Of a DNA stretch of 64,000 nucleotides, positions 53,515-62,348 are shown piece by piece. The notes under the pieces were generated by a model that did not search any database, had not been told where the DNA came from, and saw only the letters and a program-made list of their open reading frames with translations. Position 1 is the stretch's first letter. Each line of letters opens with the position of its first letter. The position numbers were made by a program, and so were the translations under genes. This DNA is from Pseudaminobacter soli (ex Li et al. 2025) (GTDB lineage Bacteria > Pseudomonadota > Alphaproteobacteria > Rhizobiales > Rhizobiaceae). The stretch lies in the NCBI RefSeq assembly GCF_029892515.1, contig NZ_JARXVF010000001.1:1054001-1118000 (forward strand), written 5' to 3'.

Positions 53515-56030
53515 TGCGGCCCCATGGCCTCCTCGATGATGCCCTCGGCTTCCAAGAGAAGCGTGTCGTCGGCATCGCCGCGCACCGCCTCCTTGCCGAT
53601 TTCGAGCATGATGGGCACTGCCAGCGGCGAGATCTGCTCCAGCGGTTTATGCACGATTCGACCGCGAATGCGCGAGAGCATCTCGCCAAGCCTCCTGACA
53701 TCGAGCAGGCCCATTGCGGCATCAGCGCGCGTAGCCTGCAGCAGAATGTGGTCGGGCTCATGGCTGCGAAGCACGTCGTAAATGAGGTCGGCCGAGACAT
53801 TCACTTGCCGACCGCTTTTTTCCTGCCCCGGATGGCGCTTCTCGATCAGCCCCGAGATCAGCGCGCAATTGCGGAAGGTGCGCTTCAGCATCCAACTGTC
53901 GGCCAGCCAGGCATCGAGATCGTCGCCCAACATGTCCTCGTCGAACAACTGGCCAAGCGGCAGCTCGCCTCGCCCGAACATGTGCCCCATGTCGCCGAGC
54001 GACCAGATCGCCAGCGCATAGTCGGTGGCGACGAAGCCGAACGGCCGCGCGCCTGCGCGCTCCAACCGGCGGGTGAGCAGCATGCCGAGCGTCTGGTGTG
54101 CCGGACGCCCCTCGAACGGATAGGCGACCATGTAATGGCGCCCGCCGCGCGGGAAGGTCTCGATCAGCAGGTCGGAGCGCCTGGGCAGGATGGACTTTTC
54201 CGATTGCAACCGCAGCCAGTCGGCGACCTGATCAGGCAGTTGCTTCCAGCGCTGTGGATCGGCCAGCATGGCGCGCACGACATCGGCGAGATAGGTGGAA
54301 AGCGGGAACTTGCCGCCGCCGTAGTATGGCACCTTGGCGTCCTTGCCCGGCGCGTTGGAGACGAAGCATTCGTTTTCGCGGATGCCTTCAAAGCGCAGCA
54401 CCTTGCCGGAAAACAAAAAGGTGTCGCCCGGCACCAGCGTTTCCAGAAACGCCTCTTCGATCTTGCCGAGCGCGGGTCCGCCACGCGCCGCCAGGCCCCT
54501 GCCCTCGCGCACATAGCGCACGGTGAGCGACGGCACCTCGATAATGGTGCCGACATTCAGCCGATATTGCTGGGCAACGCGCGGATGGCTGATGCGCCAG
54601 GTGCCATCCTTGGTCAGCTTGATGCGGGCATAGCGCTCATAGCTCTTCAGCGCATAGCCGCCGGTGGCGACGAAATCGACAACCCGGTCGAAGGTGCGGC
54701 GATCGAGCGTTGCATAGGGTGCCGCTGTGCGCACTTCCTCGAAAAGGTCGTCGGCGCGGAAGGGCGCACCACAGGCAACGCCCAGTACATGTTGGCAAAG
54801 CACGTCGAGCGCGCCTTCGACCAGCGGCGGCGTGTCCTGCGCGCCGAGATAATTCGCCTCCAGCGCCGCGCGGCATTCCAGCACCTCGAAGCGGTTGGCG
54901 GGAATGAGGATCGCCTGGCTGGGCTCGTCCATGCGGTGGTTGGAGCGACCGATGCGCTGGGCCAGCCGGCTCGCACCTTTGGGCGCGCCGACATGCACAA
55001 CGAGATCGACGTCGCCCCAGTCGATGCCGAGATCGAGCGTTGAGGTGGCGACGATGCCGCGCAGGCTGTTCGTCTCCATCGCCTTTTCGACGCGGCGGCG
55101 CTGGCTGACATCGAGCGAGCCGTGGTGCAGCGCGATCGGCAGATTGTCGTCATTGGCGCGCCAAAGTTCCTGGAACAGGAATTCGGCCTGGCTGCGCGTG
55201 TTGACGAAGAGCAGCGTGGTCTTGTGTCGGCGGACCGCGTCGTAGATCTCGGGGATGGCATAGCGCGCCGAATGGCCGGCCCATGGCACGCGCTCTTCCG
55301 AGTCCAGAATGCTGATTTCCGGCTTGGCGCCGCCGGCGACCTCGATCAGGTCGGCCATGTCGCCGGGCGGATTTTGCCCGACCAGCCAGCGGCGCAACTC
55401 ATCCGGGTCAGACACCGTGGCGGAGAGGCCGATGGCCTGAAGATCGGGCACGAAGCGGCGCAGCCGCGCCAGTCCGAGCGACAGTAGATGGCCGCGCTTG
55501 GAGGTGACCAGCGAATGCAGCTCGTCCAGCACGATGTAGCGCAGATCCTCGAAGAAGCGCGGCCCGTCCGGCGAGGCGATCAGCAGCGCAAGCTGCTCCG
55601 GCGTGGTCATCAGAATGTCGGGCGGCACCAGCTTCTGGCGCTGGCGCTTGTGGGATGGCGTGTCGCCGGTGCGTGTCTCCAGCGTAATCGGCAATCCGAT
55701 CTCGGCCACCGGCTTGCCGAGGTTGCGCTCGATGTCGACGGCAAGCGCCTTGAGCGGCGAGATGTAGAGCGTGTGGATGCCGCGCCGCGCCTGTCCTGGC
55801 CGGCGCTTGGGCCTGTTCGCCAGATCGACCAGCGTGGGCAGGAAGCCGGCCAGCGTCTTGCCAGCGCCCGTCGGCGCAATCAGCAGCACCGACTTTCCGG
55901 CCTGGGCACGGACCAGCAGATCAAGCTGATGGGCGCGCGGCGACCAGCCTCGGCTCTCGAACCATTTCAGGAACGGTTCGGGCAGGATGGCGGATTGCTC
56001 GCTCGGCTCGGATCGGCTCTGGTCGTTCAC
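53511..56030 (-). CDS. Ligase-associated DEXH-box helicase (Lhr-like)
   Basis: The 839-residue protein is a superfamily 2 helicase of the Lhr branch. Motif I is APTGAGKTLAGF, motif II DELH (in VLDELHSLV), motif III LSATVSD, motif VI QRIGRSNHRMDEP, followed by the Lhr winged-helix and C-terminal DEAD-associated region. In this ligase-associated group it unwinds DNA or hybrids during repair. Its end overlaps the pdeM start by four bases. The GTG start is at 56030. The exonuclease and ligase partners lie about 1.4 kb away on the other strand. Confidence 0.94.
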   Translation of the reverse strand: MNDQSRSEPSEQSAILPEPFLKWFESRGWSPRAHQLDLLVRAQAGKSVLLIAPTGAGKTLAGFLPTLVDLANRPKRRPGQARRGIHTLYISPLKALAVDIERNLGKPVAEIGLPITLETRTGDTPSHKRQRQKLVPPDILMTTPEQLALLIASPDGPRFFEDLRYIVLDELHSLVTSKRGHLLSLGLARLRRFVPDLQAIGLSATVSDPDELRRWLVGQNPPGDMADLIEVAGGAKPEISILDSEERVPWAGHSARYAIPEIYDAVRRHKTTLLFVNTRSQAEFLFQELWRANDDNLPIALHHGSLDVSQRRRVEKAMETNSLRGIVATSTLDLGIDWGDVDLVVHVGAPKGASRLAQRIGRSNHRMDEPSQAILIPANRFEVLECRAALEANYLGAQDTPPLVEGALDVLCQHVLGVACGAPFRADDLFEEVRTAAPYATLDRRTFDRVVDFVATGGYALKSYERYARIKLTKDGTWRISHPRVAQQYRLNVGTIIEVPSLTVRYVREGRGLAARGGPALGKIEEAFLETLVPGDTFLFSGKVLRFEGIRENECFVSNAPGKDAKVPYYGGGKFPLSTYLADVVRAMLADPQRWKQLPDQVADWLRLQSEKSILPRRSDLLIETFPRGGRHYMVAYPFEGRPAHQTLGMLLTRRLERAGARPFGFVATDYALAIWSLGDMGHMFGRGELPLGQLFDEDMLGDDLDAWLADSWMLKRTFRNCALISGLIEKRHPGQEKSGRQVNVSADLIYDVLRSHEPDHILLQATRADAAMGLLDVRRLGEMLSRIRGRIVHKPLEQISPLAVPIMLEIGKEAVRGDADDTLLLEAEGIIEEAMGPQ

Positions 56031-56163
56031 GCGTCAGAACTAGCGCGACGCGAACCGGCCGCCAAGCGATTTTGCGAACAAAACAGGATCATTTATATCG
56101 GAAGACTGACAGCTGCCGCCGGATGCACTATCGCGGGTTCTGACATTTCAACGAGGCCACGCA

Positions 56164-56355
56164 GTGAAGCCAGACCAAGAAAGTTCCGATCACGAGCGGA
56201 TCGTCGCGCTCGAAGCGCGTATCGCAGCACTCGAGAAGCTTGTTGGTGAGCTGCAGCAGAGCATCCTGCAATCGCAGGCAGGCACGACCGCAAAGCCGGC
56301 CGAAAAGCCGTTGCGCTCGCGCGGAATGTTGGGCCGTCCTCGAACGGGCCAATAG
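56164..56355 (+). CDS. Small coiled-coil protein (SlyX-like shape)
   Basis: The 63-residue product of a GTG-started frame (GAGG eight bases upstream) has a clear heptad stretch at residues 12-37 (RIVALEARIAALEKLVGELQQ) and a basic tail (LRSRGMLGRPRTGQ). The shape resembles SlyX, though the tail motif does not match well. It lies alone on the plus strand between the helicase and the methyltransferase genes. Function unknown, and existence moderately supported. Confidence 0.45.
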   Translation: MKPDQESSDHERIVALEARIAALEKLVGELQQSILQSQAGTTAKPAEKPLRSRGMLGRPRTGQ

Positions 56356-56373
56356 GGATATCGGAAGAAAAAC

Positions 56374-57381
56374 TCAGCGCGCCGGAGGAGCTTTGCGCGC
56401 AATCACGATCAGGCCTTCGATGGGTTGGCCGCGATCCTGTCTGATGATGTGTGGTTCTAGAGAAACAAGGGTAAGGGCATTCCTGGTCAGGACGCTACGC
56501 ACATAATTTTCGGAGTGTGCGTAGCGTCGCGAGGGCTGGAGGATGAGATCCCCCTCCCCTCGCCAATATTCCACCGAGAAGGCGAACAGCCCTCCTTCCC
56601 GCAGCATCGAAGCTGCCGTGGCCGTGACCTTTTCCAGTGCGCCGACATACATGAAGACATCGGCCGCCGCGACGAGATCGACTTGCGCGCCGTCGTAAGC
56701 GAGCGCCTGCAGGTCGGCCTTGACCAGCCGGTCGTAGACGCTCTTGCCGCGCGCGATGCCGAGCATGCCGGCGGAAATGTCGTAACCTTCGAGATGGTCG
56801 CAATATGGGCGCAGCTTTTCGCCCATCAGGCCGGTGCCGCAGCCGAGATCGCTTGCGCTTGCGAAGCGCCCGGGATGCGCAACGCGGATTGCCGCGTCGA
56901 GCAGGGCTGGCACATTGTAGGCCAGCCGGTTGACGAGTGAGTCGTCGAATTTGGGCGCATATTGGTCGAACAGCGCCTCAACGAAGGCGCTAGGCGGCGC
57001 GCCGCCCGGGCCAGCCTCGCCGATCAACTCGAGCTTCAGCCCTGCACCGAACCTGTCTTCCGGTTCCAGCTCCAGCGCGTGGCGCCAGGCCTTCGCCGCG
57101 CCTGCCTTGTCCCCTGCCGCCTCGTGCATTTCGCCGAGCCGGAACCAGCCAAGCGCCCATTGCGGCACGAGCTCAAGCGCACCGAGCATCAGCTCGGCTG
57201 CAGCGGCATGATCGCCCGAACCGAACAGCATTTCTGCGTAATCGGCGCGGCGATCCGCCAGTACATCACCCGACGACGTTTGCAGCGGCTTCAAGCAGCG
57301 TTGGACCTGTAAAAGAGGAAATCCGGGCGCGGATACGTCCGGAGCGGCGCGCTCTTTATCAGGCTTTTCCGACGCGCACAA
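56374..57381 (-). CDS. TPR-containing class I SAM-dependent methyltransferase
   Basis: The 335-residue frame has tetratricopeptide-like helices (about residues 40-115: ADYAEMLFGSGDHAAAAELMLGAL, GWFRLGEMHEAAGDKAGAAKAWRHALEL) and a methyltransferase domain (about 165-330) with motif I SDLGCGTGLMG, EGYDISAGML and VDLVAAADVFMY. The target is unknown. The start is doubtful. The TTG at 57381 leaves only 17 bases to the divergent exonuclease gene, and a TTG at 57294 giving LKPLQTSSGD may be the real start. It sits between the two halves of the ligase-associated repair set. Confidence 0.82.
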   Translation of the reverse strand: MCASEKPDKERAAPDVSAPGFPLLQVQRCLKPLQTSSGDVLADRRADYAEMLFGSGDHAAAAELMLGALELVPQWALGWFRLGEMHEAAGDKAGAAKAWRHALELEPEDRFGAGLKLELIGEAGPGGAPPSAFVEALFDQYAPKFDDSLVNRLAYNVPALLDAAIRVAHPGRFASASDLGCGTGLMGEKLRPYCDHLEGYDISAGMLGIARGKSVYDRLVKADLQALAYDGAQVDLVAAADVFMYVGALEKVTATAASMLREGGLFAFSVEYWRGEGDLILQPSRRYAHSENYVRSVLTRNALTLVSLEPHIIRQDRGQPIEGLIVIARKAPPAR

Positions 57382-57398
57382 ATGCCTATTTTGAGAGC

Positions 57399-58409
57399 AT
57401 GCGCGCCAGTGATCTTCTCTGCTCCCGCCCTGAAGGGCTTTACTGCCCGCCCGGCGATTTCTTCATCGATCCGGTGCGGCCGGTGGCGCGCGCGCTGATC
57501 ACCCACGGCCATTCCGACCATGCCCGCCCCGGCCACCGCGCAGTGCTCGCCACGCCCGAGACGCTGGACATCATGGAGCTGCGCTGCGGGCCGGATTTTA
57601 CCGGGTCGCGGCAGGCGATGCGGCTTGGCGAAACGATTTCGCTGAACGACGTCAAGGTGACGTTCCAGCCCGCCGGCCACGTGCTGGGCTCGGCGCAGAT
57701 CTGCGTCGAGCATCGCGGCATGCGCATCGTCGCTTCCGGCGACTACAAGCGCCAGCCCGATGCAACCTGCGCCCCCTTCATTCCCATCCCCTGCGACGTC
57801 TTCATCACCGAGGCGACCTTCGGCCTGCCGGTGTTCCGCCATCCGCATCCGAGCAACGAGGTCTCGCGGCTGTTGAAGTCAGTCGAGCAATTTCCTGAAC
57901 GCACCCATCTTGTGGGCGCCTATGCGCTCGGCAAGGCACAGCGCGTCATCAGCCTGCTGCGCCAGGCAGGCTATGACCGAACCATCTATATTCACGGCGC
58001 GCTGGCAAAACTCTGCGACTATTATCAGAGCCGAGGCGTCAAGCTGGGCGACCTCCAGCCCGCGACGGTCGAGGCAGGCGGCAAGGAAGATTTCGCCGGC
58101 GAAATCGTGGTCGGTCCGCCCGCTGCCTTCTCCGACCGCTGGGCGCGGCGCTTTCCCGACCCCGTCGCCTGCTTCGCCTCGGGCTGGATGCGCATACGCC
58201 AGCGCGCCAAGCAGCGCGGGGTGGAGCTGCCGCTGATCATCTCCGACCATTCGGACTGGGACGAGCTGACCGAGACCATCACCGAGACGGGCGCGGGCGA
58301 GGTTTGGGTAACGCACGGCCGCGAGGAGGCCCTGGTGCGCTGGTGCGAGCTGGACGGCATCGCGGCGCGGCCCTTGCATTTGGTGGGGTACGAGGACGAG
58401 GGGGATTGA
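57399..58409 (+). CDS. Ligase-associated DNA exonuclease (metallo-beta-lactamase fold)
   Basis: The 336-residue protein has the metallo-beta-lactamase/beta-CASP fold, with the HxHxDH motif in THGHSDHARPGH, AGHVLGSAQI and the late DHSDWDEL and VTHGREEAL segments. It matches the DNA-ligase-associated exonuclease family, which degrades single-stranded DNA in repair. The stop shares one base with the ligase ATG, so the two are coupled. Confidence 0.93.
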   Translation: MRASDLLCSRPEGLYCPPGDFFIDPVRPVARALITHGHSDHARPGHRAVLATPETLDIMELRCGPDFTGSRQAMRLGETISLNDVKVTFQPAGHVLGSAQICVEHRGMRIVASGDYKRQPDATCAPFIPIPCDVFITEATFGLPVFRHPHPSNEVSRLLKSVEQFPERTHLVGAYALGKAQRVISLLRQAGYDRTIYIHGALAKLCDYYQSRGVKLGDLQPATVEAGGKEDFAGEIVVGPPAAFSDRWARRFPDPVACFASGWMRIRQRAKQRGVELPLIISDHSDWDELTETITETGAGEVWVTHGREEALVRWCELDGIAARPLHLVGYEDEGD

Positions 58410-60010
58410 TGCATCGCTTTGCCGAACTGCTCGACCGCCTGGTGCTGACGCCCTCGCGCAACGGCAAGCTGACCCTGCTGACCGACTATTTCCGTGACGT
58501 CGAAGACCCCGACCGGGGGCTGGCGCTGGCCGCCATTACCGGCGACCTGTCGATCGCGGCGGTGAAGCCGGCCATGCTGCGCACGCTGGTAACCGAGCGC
58601 ATGGACCCGGTGCTGTTCGGCTATTCCTACGACTATGTCGGCGACCTTGCCGAAACCGTTTCGCTGGTGTGGCCAGAGCCGCCGGCGCACCGCACGGCAA
58701 ACATCCGCCCCACCCTGGCCGATGTGGTCGGTGCGCTGCAAGCGGCGAGCCGTTCCGATGGGCCGCGCGTGCTGGCACGCCTGCTCGACCGCGCCGACAT
58801 TTCGGCCCGCTACGCCATCATCAAGCTGGTGACCGGGGGCTTGCGCATCGGCGTTTCGGCACGGCTGGCCAAGCAGGCGCTGGCCGATCTCGGCAAGGTG
58901 GACGTTGCCGAGATCGAGGAACTGTGGCACGGGCTGACGCCACCCTATACCGAGCTTTTCGGATGGTTGGAGGGCAAGGGCCCTAAGCCGGAAACTGCCG
59001 CCAAGGCGCTGTTTCGCCCGGTTATGCTGGCCAATCCGGTGGACGACGGCGATCTCGAAAGGCTCGATCCGGCTGACTATGCCGCCGAATGGAAATGGGA
59101 CGGAATTCGCGTGCAAGCGGTGTGCGAAGGTGGCGTCCGCCGGCTCTATTCACGCACCGGCGACGACATTTCGCCGGCCTTTCCCGATCTCGTCGAAGCC
59201 ATGACCTTCGAGGGCGTTCTGGACGGCGAGTTGCTGGTGGGCGATCCACAACGTGAAACGGGCACCTTCTCCGACCTGCAGCAGCGGCTGAACCGCAAGA
59301 CGGTGTCCGCCAAGATGCTCGAGCTCTATCCGGTGTTCATACGCTGCTACGACCTTCTGCAGGAAGGCGCGGAGGACGTGCGCGCCCTGCCCTTCCTGGA
59401 GCGGCGCGCGCGGCTCGAAAATTTCGTGCGCCGGCTCGACCCCGCCCGCTTCGACCTCTCACCGCTTGCGCTGTTTGCCGACTGGTCGGCGCTCGAAGAG
59501 ATGCGCAGCAACCCGCCGCATCCGGTGATCGAGGGCGTGATGCTGAAGCGGCGCGACTCGGCCTATCTCGCCGGCCGTCCGAAAGGCCCATGGTTCAAAT
59601 GGAAGCGCGATCCCTTCACCGTGGATGCGGTGCTGATGTATGCGCAGCGCGGCCACGGCAAGCGCTCCAGCTTCTATTCCGACTACACATTCGGCGTCTG
59701 GGCCGGGCCGGAAGGAGCCGAAGAACTGGTGCCGGTGGGCAAGGCCTATTTCGGCTTCACCGACGAGGAACTGCGGCAGATCGACAAATTCGTGCGCGAC
59801 AACACCATCGAGCGTTTTGGGCCCGTGCGCTCGGTGCGCGCCGACCGCAGCCACGGGCTCGTGCTTGAGGTCGCCTTCGAGGGGCTGAACCGCTCGACGC
59901 GGCACAAGTCGGGCGTCGCCATGCGTTTCCCGCGCATTTCGCGCCTGCGCTGGGACAAGCCGGCCGGCGAGGCCGACCGTATCGAGACGTTGCAAGCGCT
60001 GCTCGACTAA
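58409..60010 (+). CDS. ATP-dependent DNA ligase (ligase-associated type)
   Basis: The 533-residue enzyme seals DNA nicks using ATP. An N-terminal helical domain (about 1-200: YAIIKLVTGGLRIGVSARLAKQAL) leads to the adenylation domain with the nucleophile K229 in EWKWDGIRVQ, RLYSRTGDD, LDGELLV and FKWKRDP, then an OB-fold domain (about 415-530). I chose the ATG at 58409 overlapping the exonuclease stop; an in-frame start at 58304 lies inside that gene. With the exonuclease, helicase and PdeM it completes the four-part repair set. Confidence 0.94.
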   Translation: MHRFAELLDRLVLTPSRNGKLTLLTDYFRDVEDPDRGLALAAITGDLSIAAVKPAMLRTLVTERMDPVLFGYSYDYVGDLAETVSLVWPEPPAHRTANIRPTLADVVGALQAASRSDGPRVLARLLDRADISARYAIIKLVTGGLRIGVSARLAKQALADLGKVDVAEIEELWHGLTPPYTELFGWLEGKGPKPETAAKALFRPVMLANPVDDGDLERLDPADYAAEWKWDGIRVQAVCEGGVRRLYSRTGDDISPAFPDLVEAMTFEGVLDGELLVGDPQRETGTFSDLQQRLNRKTVSAKMLELYPVFIRCYDLLQEGAEDVRALPFLERRARLENFVRRLDPARFDLSPLALFADWSALEEMRSNPPHPVIEGVMLKRRDSAYLAGRPKGPWFKWKRDPFTVDAVLMYAQRGHGKRSSFYSDYTFGVWAGPEGAEELVPVGKAYFGFTDEELRQIDKFVRDNTIERFGPVRSVRADRSHGLVLEVAFEGLNRSTRHKSGVAMRFPRISRLRWDKPAGEADRIETLQALLD

Positions 60011-60018
60011 GCTTTCCC

Positions 60019-61071
60019 CTACTCCGAGACGGAGACGCGAATCTCGTAGACGTCGACCGGCTTGCCCTGGCCGCCAACATCGGAGTTGATGGCGATGGTG
60101 CCGCCCGAACCGGGATTCTTCGAGCGAAAGTCCAGCTCGAACAGATAGTCGCCGCGACCATCGCCGACGGCGTAGCGCTTGCGCCCGCAGCCGCCGAGCT
60201 CGCCAAAATTGCAATCGACCGACATCTGCGTTGCCTGCCCGTCAGCGCCGCGCGCAATGATGTCGAACGTCGCCACCTTGCCGGCGAGCTTTTCAAGCAC
60301 CCCCTGGCCAACGTCGAACAGGATGGCTTCATCCGATCCGCCCGAGCGGATGCGCAGGAAACTGCCGGAGCCGTCCTGCATCACCTCTGCCGAGGTGTGG
60401 CCCGGTGCGGTGACCCCCGTAGCGTCGGCCGGCGAAAACACGTCGATCCAGTTGCGGCTCGGATCGACTTGGCCCTGCTTGATCGGCGCGCCTTCGTTTT
60501 CGGGAATGAAATCCTCGCTGGCCGTGGTCCGCGCCGGGTTGCGCACTGAGGTGTCGCGCTCGGCCGCCGATTTGAACATGCCGGTCTGGAACGCCCACCA
60601 GCCGCCGATGCCGACGGCGGCGATTACCGTGGCGGTGACGAAGATGCGGCCGAACGGGATGCGGAAACCCCGACGCGCGCGGCGTTCGTCGCGCTCGCCC
60701 TCGACCGCCAGGCTGTCGGCGCGCACCGCCTTGCGGCGGCCATTGCCATTGCGTCCTTCGATGGAAATGTCGGGCGCGGCCGCGCCGCGGCCGCTATTGC
60801 CCGGCCGCACATCGTCGAGGCTGGGCTCGAAGCTGTTGCCTGCCGGATCGACGGCGGCAGCGGCCAGCGTGAATTCGGTCTCGATCTCGGCGATCTTGGC
60901 CTGCAAGGCCTTGCGGCGATTGATGGCGGCTTCGACCGTGAGGTTCGGATTCGCCTTCAGGGCGCGATCGAGCGCAGCAAAAGCCGACCGATAGACTTTC
61001 TCGCGAAAATCCCGGTCCTCGGCATTTCCTTTTTCGAAGGCGCTGCGGATCGCCTTTTCGATAGGATCCAA
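60019..61071 (-). CDS. Conserved hypothetical single-pass membrane protein
   Basis: I do not recognise a named family. The 350-residue protein has a helical cytoplasmic N-terminus (DPIEKAIRSAFEKGNAEDRDFREKVYRSAF; coiled coil to about residue 70), a basic linker, one membrane helix (about 140-162) and a periplasmic domain (about 200-350). The last is beta-rich, resembles a carbohydrate-binding module and has two cysteines (CNFGELGGC). The TTG start at 61071 follows GAGGAAA. It is convergent with the ligase gene with only eight bases between. Function unknown. Confidence 0.72.
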   Translation of the reverse strand: MDPIEKAIRSAFEKGNAEDRDFREKVYRSAFAALDRALKANPNLTVEAAINRRKALQAKIAEIETEFTLAAAAVDPAGNSFEPSLDDVRPGNSGRGAAAPDISIEGRNGNGRRKAVRADSLAVEGERDERRARRGFRIPFGRIFVTATVIAAVGIGGWWAFQTGMFKSAAERDTSVRNPARTTASEDFIPENEGAPIKQGQVDPSRNWIDVFSPADATGVTAPGHTSAEVMQDGSGSFLRIRSGGSDEAILFDVGQGVLEKLAGKVATFDIIARGADGQATQMSVDCNFGELGGCGRKRYAVGDGRGDYLFELDFRSKNPGSGGTIAINSDVGGQGKPVDVYEIRVSVSE

Positions 61072-61578
61072 CCCGGTTTCCTCATCGTACGGTTCATTCT
61101 TGCATGATGGTTAGACGCAGCCGGCCTTTCAGGCAACGCCCGCTTTTGTCATTATCCCGGCCCGCAAGGCCGCGAATGCCATTTTTTGCGTCGAAGGACG
61201 GCCTCTAGTTGGCGACAGGCCCCGGCTTCGGGTCGCATAGATCAAGCTCGGCAATCACGCTAATGCGGATCGGGGAAGCCAGCCCTCTTTGATTCCCTGC
61301 TCGAGTCGCCGCTGGGACTTGATCGCAGCAACCTCCTCAGTCCACTGATGCGGCACGAATCACGCGCAGTCGCCACGGCGCCCGATCCTCACCGCCCGCA
61401 CCGGCCTGAGGTCCGCTGCCGGCCCCTGTTGGCCTGATAGATAGGCCTCGCAATCAACCGCCTAAGTGTGGAAGGTTTGAAAACGAACGTATAAATCAGC
61501 ACGAAGGCCGCTTGAAATTGCCGCGCAATGCGGCTATCACCCGCTCACCGTTTCGCGCCTCGCCGCGAAAACATGGTC
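61072..61578. other. 500-base non-coding stretch upstream of tRNA-Thr
   Basis: No convincing gene was found. On the minus strand near 61250-61355 a short open stretch (PHQWTEEVAAIKSQRRLEQG-like) reads as plausible protein but is cut by stops on both sides, which may mark a decayed gene. The region also holds the promoters for tRNA-Thr and for the hypothetical membrane protein. Confidence 0.35.
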
Positions 61579-61654
61579 GCCGCTTTAGCTCAGTTGGTAG
61601 AGCACATCATTCGTAATGATGGGGTCGCGTGTTCGAGTCACGCAAGCGGCACCA
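61579..61654 (+). tRNA. tRNA-Thr (anticodon CGT)
   Basis: The 76-base cloverleaf has acceptor stem GCCGCTT/AAGCGGC, a D-arm with AGCTCAGTTGGTAGAGC, an anticodon stem CATCA/TGATG around the loop TTCGTAA (anticodon CGT, reading ACG), a T-arm with GTTCGAGTC and an encoded CCA. Confidence 0.96.
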
Positions 61655-61716
61655 CTAAATTCCAAGAATCTAGCTAGACCTGCGCGTCTCCGGGCGCTGC
61701 CCGTGCATGACATTTT

Positions 61717-62340
61717 CTAGATCATGATCAGCCCCTGCCGCATCGCTGTGGCGATGGCATCGGTGCGGTTGGCGGCGCCGAGCTTCACCAGGATCGCCGC
61801 GACATGGAATTTGACGGTATGCACGGAAATGTCGAGTTGCCGCGCGATCACCTTGTTTGGTGCGCCCTCGGCAAGCAGGGCCAGCACCTCCGCCTCGCGC
61901 GGCGAAAGCCGGATCGAAGCCTCGTGTTCTGCCTCACCCTCGGCCGACAAACCGTCAGCCAGATGGTCGTCGGCCGGGTCGCGCCCATTCATTTCAGTTG
62001 ATGCATGGGCGATACGATAGCCCGCAGCGGCAAGCCGTGTGGCCGCCGCGATCAGCGCCGTGTCGGCGTCCCGCGGCAACACGGCCGCAACCGTCGCCGG
62101 CCAGTTCGTCACCCTGGAGGCGAGGACGATCAAGGGTACGCCTTGCGCGCGCACGCCGCTCGCGGTTTCGTCATCGACGATGGCCACGTCGGCGTGGTCG
62201 CCTTCGGCCAGTTCTCCGGTCGTCACCGGCACCAGTCCGTCGTCCTCCGACAGGCGAAGCGCAAGCTGCTCGCTCGACGCCGCGTCCCCGAGCGCCACCA
62301 GAACGAGCAACCTGTGTTGCGTCTCCGCCATAGCCAGCAT
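61717..62340 (-). CDS. LuxR-type regulator with degenerate receiver domain
   Basis: The 207-residue protein ends in a LuxR/FixJ helix-turn-helix (about 142-203: LSPREAEVLALLAEGAPNKVIARQL, SVHTVKFHVAAILVKLGAANRTDAI). Its first 110 residues have the strand pattern of a receiver (LLVLVALGD, ADVAIVDDE, PLIVLAS) but lack the N-terminal acidic pair, so phosphorylation is doubtful. The ATG at 62340 (GAGAGG upstream) lies eight bases after the pseudoprotease stop on the same strand, so both are one transcript. It may control the divergent protease gene. Confidence 0.82.
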   Translation of the reverse strand: MLAMAETQHRLLVLVALGDAASSEQLALRLSEDDGLVPVTTGELAEGDHADVAIVDDETASGVRAQGVPLIVLASRVTNWPATVAAVLPRDADTALIAAATRLAAAGYRIAHASTEMNGRDPADDHLADGLSAEGEAEHEASIRLSPREAEVLALLAEGAPNKVIARQLDISVHTVKFHVAAILVKLGAANRTDAIATAMRQGLIMI

Positions 62341-62348
62341 CGGCCCTC

